From: Diphasiastrum complanatum
Taxonomy: Eukaryota; Streptophyta; Lycopodiopsida; Lycopodiales; Lycopodiaceae
Assembly: GCA_029204225.1 (NCBI GenBank)
Contig: CM055113.1
Span: 17,708,445 to 17,772,444 of the forward strand
Length of the DNA: 64,000 nucleotides
Direction: 5' to 3'
Shown: positions 46,341 through 58,818 of the stretch, in pieces
How positions within the stretch are numbered: position 1 is the stretch's first letter
Layout of the letters: each line of letters starts with the position of its first letter
Notes under the pieces: generated by a model
Told to the model about the DNA's origin: nothing
The model's database searches: none
What the model saw: the letters and a program-made list of their open reading frames with translations, nothing else
Translations under genes and position numbers: made by a program

Positions 46341-47145
46341 ATCTGTTTTTTGGGTTCTGGCGACAATCCATGGCTGCATGACCCTTCTTATGGCAATGGA
46401 TACACTCAATCTTGGGATTTAGCCAGCAGGTATCTACTGTATGCCCGTCTCTTATGCATCTCGTGCAGGTCTTCTTGTATGCATCTTGTCGTTTCGACCT
46501 CCCCTTGGTCTTCTAGTTGCTTTTGCTGGTCCCCATTGCTTGCTGGTCATGATCATGCCTCTGATTTGACTCTCTCTTAGACTTGAGCTGTTTCTTTGAT
46601 TTTATTCTGTTGTCATAGAGTGTCTGGTCAGAACCATCTTTGTGATCAAGAAGCTCTCTAGCCTCGACTTCCTCTCGAATCTCGACAATCGCCTTTTCGA
46701 GGTTTATGGTAGGATCTTTCATGAGCAGGGTTCGTGTCGTCTGGAAAGATCTGGGTCAGGCTCTCAACATATATGTGAGTTGCTTCTCAGCTGATACTGC
46801 ATTCTCTGCTCCTGAGTTGTGTAGTGATAGAAACAGATCCTTCATCTTTCTCACGAAAGAGGTGAGGTCTTTTCCATCCCACTACAGATTTGTCAGCTGA
46901 TCTTCCAGCATCATAATCTGACTTCTTGATTTCGTCTGAAATCTTGTGAGCAGTGCATCCCACATCTCCTTAGCTTTGGAGAGTGTAGCCAGGTCAAGTG
47001 TAAGGCTATATTCGATGGAAGATGATAGCAAGGCTACTGCCTTGTCGTTTTTCTCCCTCCATTTGCGTAGCTCCTTGCCTATTGTTGTAGGCATTTCTTC
47101 TGTGCCATCCACCCAGGGGAAGAGTCCTTTGCCCTTGAGTATCAA
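46341..47145 (-). mobile_element. gag region of element D with two CCHC knuckles
   Basis: On the minus strand: a gag part with WREKNDKAVALLSSSIEYSL and KEMWDALLTRFQTKSRSQI (47,145-46,880), a basic linker, then two knuckles at about 46,460 and 46,400 (CTRCIRDGHTVDTC and CIHCHKKGHAAMDC). The other Copia families here show one CCHC knuckle in the gag parts I can read. Confidence 0.85.
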
Positions 47146-47333
47146 AAATGTCTTAACTTTCTAGGCTAGAAAGTTAGATCTTGAAGAATTAAGTATAGTG
47201 CAGATCTTGCTCTACATGTTGCTGATTGAAGCCATTGCTTCTTGAAGCCTGTTTTCTTGTTGATGGTTGATTGCCTAAATGCTTGGCCTCCTGGATCTGC
47301 TAGCCTCTTGGCTATGTTAGAATATGACAGGAT

Positions 47334-47346
47334 GGCTCTGATACCA
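47334..47346 (-). promoter_or_regulatory. Primer binding site of element D
   Basis: TGGTATCAGAGCC on the minus strand, one base from the LTR end. Confidence 0.95.
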
Positions 47347-47347
47347 T

Positions 47348-48369
47348 TGATGAGAATCGTGAGATGCTTTGATACCACTGATGAGAATCTAGGGGAGAAA
47401 AATTCACTAAAGAGTCGCGACTCTCTTTCAAGATTCAAATGGAGTTCAGATGCGTTCGCTGGGCACTGCCAACTGAAACACTCCTATAATCCTCTAGAGA
47501 GTAGTCAGTTACTACTGATCTACGTTCTTAAAATTAATACAACATTTGACTTTATTTCAACCAAGGTGCGAAATTCAAAAAGGAACAAGAAAACTCAGAC
47601 ATATAAAATAAACAGCATAAGCATTCAACATCTAAAATCAGACACAACAAAAAATAATCTATATTGATTTTCTTTGATTTCTTTAGGGAACTGCATGCGA
47701 ATTCACGCAGTGCGTTGGTGTGAGAGAAGCACGGTTCTCTCACGAGTAGTAGTCTTGCTTCACTAGCGGACAATTGGATCTTCTGATCCTAGACAGAATT
47801 ATCTTGTCGCACACAGACGGAGCTTCTGTCTATGTTCGTCTTGATTGCTTACTAGCATCAGACTTCTTTAGTGTTTCTTCTCTTAGTTACACTCTGTGTA
47901 TCCTGTTCTGATATATGTCAAGTATTATCCAGTAAGTATGGTCTCTCTATGTAAACCTAAGATTAGAGTGATTATACATCTACAACTAATCAGGGAGTTA
48001 CAAGAGTGGTAGATTAGCCACGACCTAGGAAGTATCTGTTGACATCATGGCATCAGGTCAGATCTTTGTACTTTTGGGTACTTGAGTGATCTCTGGTGGT
48101 ACTCCTTGGACCGTGAGGACAGAACGAGTTTCATTTCCACCGTTGGTTTCATTTACCTCGTCTGACTTTCTCTCTTGCTGGACCGCAAAGGAATCTCGTT
48201 CATGGATCCTTCGTGTTCGCGAACCGTTCGGCTTCGTCTCCATTGAGTTTTGTGTTTGCGAAACTCTTCATGTTTCGTGTCTCCAAATGTTCGAGTTCGC
48301 GAACATCTTCATCAGGTGAAGGGCTGAAAGCTAGCAAGGCTTTGTAATCAAAAACACTTTGTTTCTTCA
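47348..48369 (-). repeat. 5' LTR of element D
   Basis: About 1,022 bp. On the minus strand it starts TGAAGAAACAAAG and ends CGATTCTCATCA. A second primer-like TGGTATCAAAGC lies inside it at 47,366-47,377, 31 bp from the true primer site. Confidence 0.93.
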
Positions 48370-48374
48370 GTCAA

Positions 48375-50385
48375 TGTTTGATTATTTCCACATTGAAAGC
48401 CATGATTTATGCTCTTCTTATGATGTCCTTTATGGTGAGATTTGAGGTAATTCATGACCTATTGCTGTATGTTATGATGTTAGAGCTGCGTACAATTTTC
48501 TTGTGCTTGTCTTTCCCTTCCACGTGGCTTCTTCTTGACAATTGATTGTTTCACTATGGAAGAATTTTATGTTGTCTTCAGTTTGATTTTCTCCTCAATT
48601 CTATTATGGTGTCAGTCTTTTAGTGTAAAGAGTCTTATACATTTTAAACCACAATTTGTCCAGTCATTTTTTTTAATCTCATGATGCTCTATGCTCTCAA
48701 TTTCTAGCCTTTACTTGTGTTTGAAATGGAAAACAAATATTTAGATGATTTTTTTTATTGATATCCCTACTATGAATTTTCAAGCTTATATATCTATGAA
48801 TAAGCATAAAAATTTACCACATCCATTGTACGTAGACATTTGATATTTATAAAATCTCAATTTCAATAAAACTCCAATTTATCACGATGTCTATCTACTT
48901 AGTAATGTATGCACACTAAAAAGGATAGAAGATCTACAAAATCTTATATTTTAAAGACACTTGATATAGTGCTAGAATATGAGATGAAAGTCTAATAAAT
49001 ATTGTGGTAATGCTTAGAAACAATTGAATATTAAAGCTTAAAGGAGGCTAGATGATATTGAGAAGAAATAGAGATGAGACATTAAAAAATCAAATTTGGA
49101 TTTAGGAAGGTACCTGTAGATTTTTAGTAGCTTCTATTTGTGGTACATATCATTGACGTAAGTTCTTTATGATTAAGAAACATGTCACAAGTAACTTAAA
49201 GGAAATGACATGAACATAAAAAGTAGTAGTCATGGTATGTGAGTAGCTCAAATTAGCATTATAGGCTCAAGGAAAACTTAACTACCTTATGGAAGTACTA
49301 GTTTATGTGTTTATGTGAATAATTTTTCACTCATTGTTAGTGTCTACACATGCATAAAGAAGAAAAATTTGAGTATGACATCTAGAGAAAAACAAATTTA
49401 AATAAGATATACACTATGAATGTTATAGAAATGAATGCAAAGAACTTAGCATGAGCATCTTGTATGCTAAAACTCTTTTTCATAGGCCATGAAAAGATGA
49501 TAAAATTTGATGATCTTTTGTTTATAGATATCTGGAGATGCTCAAACAAGTAACAAAATATAAAGTAACATATTTTCATTGACACATGGGATGCAAGTAA
49601 GGAAATCCTTGCACACTCAACTTTGTAATGATGGAAGAGATTTAACCTCAAGTTAGTCAAAATTGGAAGCATAATATTTTTGACAAAAAAATATAATTAG
49701 ACAAATGACTAACATAGATTAGTCCCATCATAGAAGAATAAGTATTAATAATCAACTCTATATGCTCCTAGGCTACGATGGCATACAAATCCATCATCCA
49801 GATGTTTGTCAATCGACACAATTTTGCTAGACTAAAATCAAAAATATATTTTACATTTCCAATCTTGAGTATATGTACTGATTTTTCCATCATATGATGA
49901 ACAAAAAATACAAATTTAGATTCATAGCTTTTGTGCACAAAAATCATCCATTGCAAATAGCACAACAACAAGTGTCATAGCACGTAGGCTCTAAAAGATT
50001 AAAATTCATAGTGTTTAGATTAAAATTTATAGATTGAATGGTGAGAGGTTAGCATGTAATGTGCTAGAATGATTCCTTGTAAAAATCAAGCATTTTCATG
50101 TGTAGAATGGAAATTTTTGTAATCCAAAACTCAATTTAGGTCAAAATACTTGTAGTAGGCCGGTTTATCTCCTTACTAGTTGGATTGTGGCAAGTTTTAG
50201 TGCATAAGGAAGGGAAAAGATCATTCTTCAAGTTTCTAGCTTTTGCATGTAGAATGTGAATGATTCAATTTATGTACTTTTGTGGAAGCTCTAAAATTAA
50301 TTGGATCCCTACAATATTATGAACATTTACACTCTCTAAGATTGAAATACACTCTTGAAAATTCCAGCACTTTATACTACAAGAT
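48375..50385. other. AT-rich spacer; no gene seen
   Basis: Two kilobases of AT-rich DNA with only short frames and no repeats I recognise. It is probably continuous with 41,814-42,671 before element D inserted, as the shared GTCAA shows. Confidence 0.65.
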
Positions 50386-52258
50386 GTGATGGATATTGTA
50401 CTTGGCATTGAAGAAGACCCAAAAATTCTTCAAGAAATTCCAAAGTACAAAAAGAGAGCCAGGATGGCTCTACATTGTATTAAGATGAATGTCTCAAATG
50501 ACATCTTAAGAGAAATTGGTGCTTGTACTAATGCTAAAGATGCTTGGGATACTCTCAAGTCTATGTATGAGGCAAAAAATACATCTAGACTTCTAACACT
50601 AAGAAACCAAAATTTTCAAAGTGTAAAGAGAAGTGATGAATGTGCTTCAACTTATGTAATGAGAGTTAAAGACCTCCATAGAGAATTGTCATGCATAGGA
50701 GACTCCATCAACCAAAATGAACTTGTTCAAGTCATACTTAATGGGTTAAAGGAGGAATATGACAACCTTGTTCAGAGTTATGCCATTAAGGAGGAGCTAC
50801 CAAGTTTGGAAGCACTCCAAAGTGTGCTCATTTCTGAAGAATCAAGACAAGAGTATAAACTCTTGAAAATGGAGAGACTATCTCTCAACATTGATGGTAA
50901 AGCTCTCTTCACCAAAGACAAGCACAAGAAAAGAAGTAAGAATCAACACCAATTCTCTTCAAGCAAGAACAATCTTATTTCCAAGGAGAAAGGAGATGAG
51001 GATGAGTCCTCTCAAGCTTCCACATCCAAGAAGAAGAAGAAAAACATCAAGTGTTTCTTTTGTGGCAAGAAGGGGCATTATGCCACCAATTGCTTCAAGA
51101 AGAAGAGTCAATTCAAGCAAGCCAACATTTCTAATGAAGAGAAGGAAGATGCTCATGCAAGTGGTGAAGAGGGATCTCTTATGGTCTCAAGTTTTTCTTC
51201 ATCACCTTTCAAGAAGGATGGTTCGTGGTATATCGACAATGGAGCTTCCTCACATATGTGTAGCTCCAAGTATTCTTTTTCATCCATGTCACCTTATGAA
51301 GGAGCCAAGAAGTCCATCTACACATCAAATGATCATGAGTGTGCTATTGAAGGCATAGGGACCATTCCCTTAAAGCTTTCTTCATCAAAAGTTCTTTCTT
51401 TGTCTAATGTTCTTTTTGTTCCCAAGGTAACAAAAAATCTTATTAGTGTTGGGCAATTGTTTGATAGTGGACTAGATGTGAATTTCAATGTTAATACATG
51501 TACAATCAAGAAGCATGATGAGATCCTTGCATTTGGGTCTAAATATGGTGGAATCTACAAGCTTGATCCCAAAGAGTATGCTAACTCTTGTGATAGTGCT
51601 TTTGCTACTCATATGTCTTTGGAGGAACTATGGCATAGAAGGTTGGGACATCCTAACTATAATTCTATGGTGTCCATGGTCAAGAAAGCCAAAGCTATTG
51701 GCTTGTCTAATCTTATCTCCAAGAATTTCAAGCCATGTGAGGCTTGTGCCATATCTAAGTCTCATAAGAAGCCTTTTTCAAAGTCATCTATCAAGACTAC
51801 ACATCCATTGGAGCTCATACACTTGGATGTGCACTTATCATCTTCAAAGAGCAAGGGTGGTGCTACTTGCTTTGTAACTTTCATTGATGATTTCACTAGA
51901 TTTACTTGGGTATATCTTCTAGCTTCAAAATCTATGGTGTTTGACTATTTCCTAAAAGTTCAAAGCTCTAGTTGAAAAGCAATTTTCTTACAAAATCAAG
52001 ATTCTCAGAAGTGATGGAGGTGGTGAGTACACTTCCAATAGATTTCATGATTATTGTGAGCTTGAAGGCATTAAAAGGGAGTTTTCTTGTGAAAAGCTCA
52101 TTGGAGGTGAAATCAACTTAGAACATGTCGATGCATCTTCGTGTATTGCTGATATTCTCACAAAGACACTTTGCAAAAGTGCCTTCTCAAAGCATAGGTC
52201 TAATCTTGGTCTTATCTCAAAATCAATGCTTGATCCACATTAGATACATTTTTAGGAG
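50386..52258 (+). mobile_element. Copia family N: gag, protease, integrase start, RNase H end
   Basis: On the plus strand: gag (KYKKRARMALHCIKMNV, then the AKDAWDTLKSMYEAKNTSR segment), zinc knuckle CFFCGKKGHYATNC (about 51,055), protease with WYIDNGASSHM (about 51,230), the pre-integrase finger (LWHRRLGHPN, CEACAISKSH), the integrase start (TFIDDFTRFTWVYLL), a SDGGGEYTSNRF segment, then an RNase H end (CIADILTKTL, KHRSNLGLISKSM) and a TTTTTAGGAG purine tract. The gag resembles family K. It is broken, with a few breaks. Confidence 0.9.
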
Positions 52259-52850
52259 TGTCAAAATATTGAAAAAATCTATCTAATGTTGTGAGTATGG
52301 GTCCTAAAAATGTCAAAGATGAATTGAGCTCTTTTGGCTTAGTAAAGACCCATCTTATAATAAAATATTCAAGGTAGGTAGAAGTAGAAACTTGAGCTAC
52401 CATAAGAATTGCCATTTGTACTTTACATGCCACATTTAATGCATGAAAAGACTATGTGGCACAATTAGACATAGTGAGGTGGCTTGGATAAGTCTAGATA
52501 GCTTGAGAGGTGGATCCACAACTCCAATTCAACTTCAAGTAGGAGAAGAGTCCAGGGATCTATATATATGTAATGTACTCTCATTGAGAAAATTATGAAA
52601 TTTGTGTGTAATGCAAATTTGGAGACAAGATCTTTGTGCCCTCTCTCTCTCCATGAGTTTTGTACTTTCTATTTTCTCTCTCTAGCCGAGTAGAGGAATT
52701 TATGATGCTTTGTCTTATGTTTTGTTGACAGATCTTGCTTGTAACACAATAATATTGCTTGTATGATCAGCTTTCCTATTGACAACCAATGCTAGTCTGA
52801 TCTTTATGGTGTTATTGTGCTTAGGAGATCAAAAATACATGTGTAGGGCA
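52259..52850 (+). repeat. 3' LTR of family N (right end uncertain)
   Basis: The LTR starts TGTCAAAATATTG after the purine tract and has TATATATATG at about 52,560 and a CT-rich leader. No partner LTR or target duplication was found, so the right end is a guess. Confidence 0.6.
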
Positions 52851-54046
52851 TCCCACACTTGTGAATTCAGCACCTATAGCAGCAAGGGTAGCTTCAGTAA
52901 CACGCACCTTGTGGGTGACTCCCTGGTAGGTAATATAAAATTTAGACTTCTCCTCTGTCTAGGTACTAAAGGCTATCATAATGAATTGCAACTTAATTTT
53001 GCTAGAAAAGACACGCTCCTAGATCCCCATTGTCATGAGCAGAGGCTTAGCAAGGGTCATCCATTGATCCACCATGGTTGTGCTAGTAGGAAGTATCATA
53101 ATGTCCGTTGTAGTTGAACATCACGATGAATGACATAACGTGGAGACTGACTAGTATCGGTAGAAGACATGATGAGAGAAGGCAAAAACTGCGAGTAAAT
53201 GATGCAAGAGTATATCTGAAAGTTGTGTGAAAGTGTCAAAAAATTTTGGTAGTGAGAAAATTTCACAAGAGCTTCGCTAGCACAAGTGAGAAATGAAATC
53301 AAATTTAGCCCTTTTATAGGTGAATTTGGAGGGTCCATTAGACAAAGTACTAGTTTGGCTCATCAATTTTGGACAAAAATTTGGCAGGCATAGTACTGTG
53401 AAAATAGCTTCCAGAAATCTCAGCAAAGGTTCTTGACAACTATGGTAGCCTGGCGCAAATTTTGAAGGTCTGATCATTCGCCTAAGAGCATCCTTCGCCT
53501 AGGTATGTAATAAAAAGTTTCAGGATCTGAACCTATGTCCAACCTAACTTTGGCATTTTGAATCCATCTGTCAAGTCAACAAAGGATCATAATGATGACA
53601 TCAGGGTCATCGAAGGTTCCCAAAGTGGTAAACTTCTAAATGTTCGTCTAACCTCAAAACATATACTTCCTCTACGAGATAACTTTCGCCCAACTCAATA
53701 TAGGTGTATCTGAACTAGATGTATGATCTGGCAACTTAGCAAAGGTTTCTGAAATAGTATGTTCAAGTTTTGACTCAAAAAGTGATTTTCTAAGTCATTT
53801 TCCATCAAAATTTGAAATCTAAAATACTTTCCTTCAACTTTTTTTGATCTAATGACTCTCTTTTTTTTTTTTGACTTTTGCTCATCATTCTTTTCTTCTT
53901 TCTTTTCATTTTTCTTCTTCTTCTTCTTTTTTACTGTCTTTTCCAAAAAAGGGATCAACCAAGTAGTGAAAAACAAAAAAATTGCAAAACAACAAAAGTA
54001 AAATTGATAAGATGTTGGATCATGCTAGTTGAAATGGCTAAACTGA
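52851..54046. other. Probable 3' flank of the minus-strand Gypsy; no gene seen
   Basis: Non-coding DNA downstream of the Gypsy integrase end on the minus strand. It includes a pyrimidine-rich run at about 53,855-53,935 (a purine run on the minus strand), which could be a purine tract or an A-rich microsatellite. No LTR boundary was recognised. Confidence 0.4.
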
Positions 54047-55395
54047 CTGCTAAAACTTGCGGAGTCGACTGCCATTCACTGGGGTGTCAAAATATTTTCC
54101 ATCCAAATGTCTTAAAATAACTATTCTGTAGGACAGTATCTCTTTCACTTTGTATGGTCCTTCACTTGTAAACTTCAATTTCTCTTTGATTAGCTTGGTT
54201 TTATACATAAATGCTAGATCTCCTTCCTTCACTTCTTTTTTGTATAAGTGGTGATCGTGCCATGTTTTGCAACGAGTTTTTTCTACTGCTAATGCATGCA
54301 CTGCCATCAATCTGGTTTCACATAGGTTATGTAAAGTCTCATGACGCATTTGTAAGGATTTTCAATTCTGTGGCTGCTATACGTAAGGATGGTACTAAAA
54401 ATTCAATCGGCATCACTACATGTTGACCATAAACTAGGTGAAATGGTGTTTGATTTGTACTAACTTTGTAAGCAGTTATGAATGCCCATAACGCTGAATG
54501 AAGTTCACATGACTGAATATAGTTTTTGGTATCGTTATGGAATGTTGGCCACCAACATCCTGATTGTAACAATTTTCAAATAGTGATATCTGTTGAAAAA
54601 TGTCCACCTCCCATCCCATCATGTGAGTACATAATTAGATCAAATACTTTTTGAGGCAACACACATCTTCTCAAAATATCATCCATTCCACGTCGATACA
54701 TTTGGCCTGCAATCAATTGATAAGATTGTGCCTTAAGAATAAATTGTTTCTTTTGTACTTTGGTCACAAAGTCGTTAAGTTGGCCTAACATCAGATATTC
54801 AACAATATATGCTGCCCACTCAAGTACAGCTTCAACATAAAACAATGCAGCATCTGGTAGTTCATCATCCACTTCACTTTAACTGATGCTGATTCGATTC
54901 TTGAAACATGGTCAGCAAGATAATGGTGTTTGTCTTTTCGCACAACAACTCGAAAATCAAATTCGGTCAATAATAGTAGCCATCTTGCAATACGTCTCGT
55001 GTTGCACGTCTTGTTCACCAAATAAAGTAACGGTTCGTGATCGAAATAAAATGCAAAATGTGTTGCCATTAGATAATGTTGAAATTTTTTAACAAAAAAA
55101 ACCATGGCCAACGCTTCTCGTTCTATTGTCGAATAATTCTTCTCAGGATTTGTAAGCTATCGGCTTGCAAATATGATGGGATAGCCCTTTTATTATTCAC
55201 CTAGCTATGTCAAAACTGATCCAATAGCATATTTTGATGCATCAGTATGAACCTAAAATTCAATTGTCCAATTTAAATCTCGTAAAATTGGTGTAAAAGC
55301 TAAAGCTTTCTTCAATTTTCCAAATGCTTCCAACGCCTCAATTGTCCAAATAGGTACAATGGTCAACTTGTATATAGGTCATGCTAGATCCTCAA
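54047..55395 (-). mobile_element. Ty3/Gypsy fragment P: RNase H and integrase parts
   Basis: On the minus strand: an RNase H part with the VHTDASKYAIGSVL and FYFDHEPLLYLVNK segments, then HYLADHVSRIES (about 55,250-54,880), an H2C2-type segment ending GCWWPTFHNDTKNYIQSC (about 54,540), a substrate-binding segment (TNQTPFHLVYGQHVVMPIEF), and an integrase C-terminal part with GPYKVKEIL (about 54,160). This is the typical plant Gypsy order. It is broken, with several breaks. Confidence 0.85.
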
Positions 55396-55439
55396 AAAAT
55401 AAAATGAATATCTGATAATAGTTTGCATGACCCATAAAA

Positions 55440-56770
55440 ATGTATACTCCATATCCTAGCGTAAGGGAAGAGGGCAGACAATATCACAAGATACACCATT
55501 GGGCACAGAAAGCGCAAGAGGAAGAAAAAGCTCAAACAAGAGACAAACCTGCAGAACCTCTTGTTGCTGAAAAACCAATACCACAAGCGGGCTCACCATT
55601 GCGAACTGATCAGAACGATTAGTTGCATCATCGTGAACCACCATTCCATATGGGGGAGCCCAAGGATCCACACACTGAGGTACTCACAAGTTTGCTAGCA
55701 AGCCGTGTTAACTTATCCCTTGGAGAATTACTGTTGATTGTGCCACAAGCCAAGAGCATCTTGGCTAAATGGGCCAAAGCTAAAGTGGAGGCAGTAATAC
55801 CAGAGCCCATATATTGTGTGGGCGACGAAGAAACAAACAAGGTCCTCTACATTGGAGTAGCATGGAAAAGCGAAGAACACAATATCACCCTGCCGATCAA
55901 GCACAAGAGATTCAAAGACGAGGTAGCAGTGGTAGATGGAGGATCATGTGTAAATTTGATCTCCACTACCTTGTACCAGAAATGGGGTTTGCAAAGATTG
56001 AAGCCAACGATATTTTCCATCAAACTAGCAGATCAAATCTTGTGTTAAACCAAAAGGTGTAGTTAATGACATCCATAAAAATAGCGAAAATGCAGGTAAA
56101 GGTCGATCCAGCTACATGGGCGGTGAAATTAATTTATACCAAAAGCTGATGACGGATCGTCCACCACTGATCATACAATTGATCGCCCAAGGCAAGCCAG
56201 AGGAGGTCATCACAATTTTGAAACAGATATCATGAGATGGACGGACGCATTAGCAATTGTTGACTGTATGGCTGGGCATGCTTGTCAACATGATTCAGAT
56301 CTAGAACCCAACACATCTTCACCCAAGTGCTATACCATGGACACACCAATCACTTTCGGGGTGAACATGATCAATGTTGCATGGCTATTAGCGGAAGCTA
56401 TTGAGAACCCTGTGGACGATGATTTAGTTCATTGGCAACATGCTTTTACCTACAACAAGGAGACTGAGCTGACAGATAAGCATGTCCTACAACATATGGA
56501 CCTAGATCATTATGGAATTGAGAAAGTACCAGCTCAGCCACCACATAAATCTACAATGGCTAAAGTTTCCAAGATAGATCCACCCAAGGCACCTGTAAAT
56601 AGGAAGAACTAGTTGAGACAACGTTATAACCAGGTGATCCGATGAAGCGATCTGTCACAGCTACGATGGATGTTGATATTTGCAACCATGAAGTGAATGT
56701 CACACTAGTTTCGAAGATGGAAAAAAAGGATGAACCCATTTACGTGAGCAGAAAGGGAAAAAAGAAAGTG
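55440..56770 (+). mobile_element. Ty3/Gypsy fragment Q: protease region
   Basis: On the plus strand a charged linker (QYHKIHHWAQKAQEEEK) is followed by an aspartic-protease-like VVDGGSCVNLISTTLYQKWGL (about 55,930-55,990), then unrecognised reading stretches to 56,612. It is interrupted on the right by the LTR of Copia E. A pol-like piece of similar style resumes at 60,076, which suggests one Gypsy split by later insertions; that link is inference. It is broken. Confidence 0.6.
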
Positions 56771-56785
56771 TTGGACTCCTTGAAG

Positions 56786-57589
56786 TGTCAGAAATGGTGA
56801 ACTCCTGCAACTTTGCCGCAACATGAATACGAGACAAAGGTTGAACAGAACAATTCGCGAAAGTCAACATCCCTTGACTCGAAGGACAAACAATTCGCGA
56901 ATCATTCGTGAATCGTAAACATATCTCCAAAACTGCAAACCGCAAAGGGACGCAAAACAAAAAGTTACGAAAGAAACGAAAAGAATGAAAGCAAATGAAG
57001 AAAACAAAACAAACAAAAGAGAATCTTTTTTGCTGCCAGCTGGCAGTTCAACAGGCTTGGAGTCATAGACTTCACGCCCAGGTGAAACGAGTGGCAATGA
57101 TGGAGAGTAACTGATTAGTTGATTAGCGTTAACTAGTCTTGTGATTCTTCGTTTAGCTATCTTATAAATCCACACTTTGAGATATAAACTATCCTTTCTG
57201 GATCATAAAATAAGAAGAGAATAGACTGAATATCTGTAAGAAATAGAGAGAGACATAGTGAGTAGAGCAAAAAAGAAAAATACTAGAGTTGTCCATGAAA
57301 GTCTGCCAATGAGCAGAACACAGCAAAAGAGCAGAGTGTCATTCCGCCAACGAGCGAGACACTGACGATCTCACTCTAAAAATTAAACTGATAATACAGT
57401 TGCTCTATTTTCATGTGTCTCCCTGTCTTGTGTCGTCTGTCTGGATTGCTAGAATGAAATGTGTTCTCTGATGTGTAGTCGGTGTCTAGGTTCCTGTGAA
57501 GCTTCCACGCAAAAGAATATTCAAAAACACAAAATCGTTTGCGAATACGAAAACTAAAACCAAAAAGAAATAGTTTCGCTTTCGCGACA
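56786..57589 (+). repeat. 5' LTR of Copia E (left end uncertain)
   Basis: The LTR ends CTTTCGCGACA just before a primer site. It has TATAAAT at about 57,163 and TTCGCGAA palindromes at about 56,853 and 56,893, a theme shared with the D LTRs. The left end is one of several TG candidates near 56,769-56,798. Confidence 0.7.
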
Positions 57590-57605
57590 TGGTATGAGAG
57601 CCAGG
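57590..57605 (+). promoter_or_regulatory. Primer binding site of Copia E
   Basis: TGGTATGAGAGCCAGG, one base different from the usual TGGTATCAGAGCC core. Confidence 0.85.
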
Positions 57606-57651
57606 TTGTCACTACTAATATCCTAGCAGTGATTCTTCTAGACAACACAAT

Positions 57652-58818
57652 ATGGCTACAACAATCCAGACAAGAGTAGCAATCAGTCTTGATGGTGCAA
57701 ATTACAGAATCTGGAAATTCAAAATCAAAGCACTTCTGAAGGGCAAAGGCATCTGGTCGGTGATCGAACTCTTAGAAGTGCAGCCTCTAGAGGGAGACTT
57801 GAGGAGAGCTGAATGGATAAAAAAAGATGAGCGCGCAATGGCAATCATTATTTTGTCCATAAATGAAGATCTACTCCCGCAGATTGAAGACTGCGAAAGC
57901 AGCCCTGCAGCGTGGAAAAGATTAAAATAGAAGTATGAAGTGAGGACTGTAGCTTCAGTCATGCACCTTCACAATCAACTACAATCCATACGATGGGATG
58001 GGGACTAGTTGGATCAGCACATTGAGAAGATCAAAATGATCTTCGCACAGCTCGCTACATTAGGACAGGAGAACCAGGTCCCTGCACCACAGCAGCTAAT
58101 GCACTTCATGAAATCTCTACTGACGTCCTATCAGCCGCTGAGAATGCTCATACTGATTCTACCAAATATGACATTCGACAAAGCAGTCAGTCTTATTGCT
58201 GATGAGAGACTGATGAGAGATGAAGGAGAGGGAAGCAGTGATCAAGAGAAGGCTCTCTTCATGAAAGGAAAGAACAAGAACAAGAACAAGCCAAGATTTG
58301 AGAAGACGAAGTCCTTGAATAGCAATCTTCTTCCTGCAATCACTGCCACAAACCAGGCCATACGACCAACAAATGCTGGTTCAATCCAGCAATACCTTGC
58401 ATGCACTGCAAGAAGAAAGGGCATTCTGCATACGATTACAGATTCAACCCAAAAAGAAAGAACAAAGCCAAAAAAGTTAATGTTTGTAGAGTCATCAAAG
58501 GATGCAGATAGAGGTGATGAAGCTTTCATGATACTCGATGAAGCTTCAACTAGCTACACTGAACACGACTATGATGTAGTCATTGATTCAGGAGCAACAT
58601 CACACATCACCTGCAACAAGAAGATCTTGATCGACTACAGAGAGCTCAAAAACAATAGAGTAGTAATTCTAGGTGATGGGAGCAGACACGATGTCAAAGG
58701 CATCGGCACTCTACAGCTATGAACATTGTCAGGCCAAGTAGAGTTGCCAGGAGCACTCTATGTGCACTCACTCAGAAAAGATCTGCTATCTGTCTCCAAG
58801 ATGGTGATTGCACAAGAT
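57652..58818 (+). mobile_element. Copia E: gag and protease region
   Basis: On the plus strand: MATTIQTRVAISLDGANYRI with YRIWKFKIKALLKGKG (Copia gag start), a middle gag part with MDQHIEKIKMIFAQLATLG, a basic region, and the protease motif VIDSGATSHIT (about 58,580). The gag resembles that of element D (KALLKGKG versus LKGKG). The E sequence stops being readable near 58,818. It is broken. Confidence 0.88.

Larger units (their letters stand above)
42672..48369 (-). mobile_element. Bounded Copia element D
   Basis: The element is 5.7 kb with two LTRs (42,672-43,682 and 47,348-48,369) and a perfect GTCAA duplication (42,667-42,671 and 48,370-48,374). The minus strand carries a primer site, gag, two zinc knuckles, integrase, RT with YVDD, RNase H and a purine tract (GAGAGGAAGC). 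Integrase before RT marks Copia. By eye roughly one position in ten differs between the LTRs over the first 440 bp, mostly transitions, so it is distinctly older than LE1. It is broken, with several breaks, though its ends are intact. Confidence 0.95.

Noticed and set aside
49382-49971. Minus-strand frames of 67-96 residues in the 48.4-50.4 kb spacer
   Set aside because: No domain, compositionally biased, no flanking gene signals.
53695-53976. Lys-rich minus-strand frame
   Set aside because: It is a translation of the pyrimidine-rich low-complexity run at 53,855-53,935.
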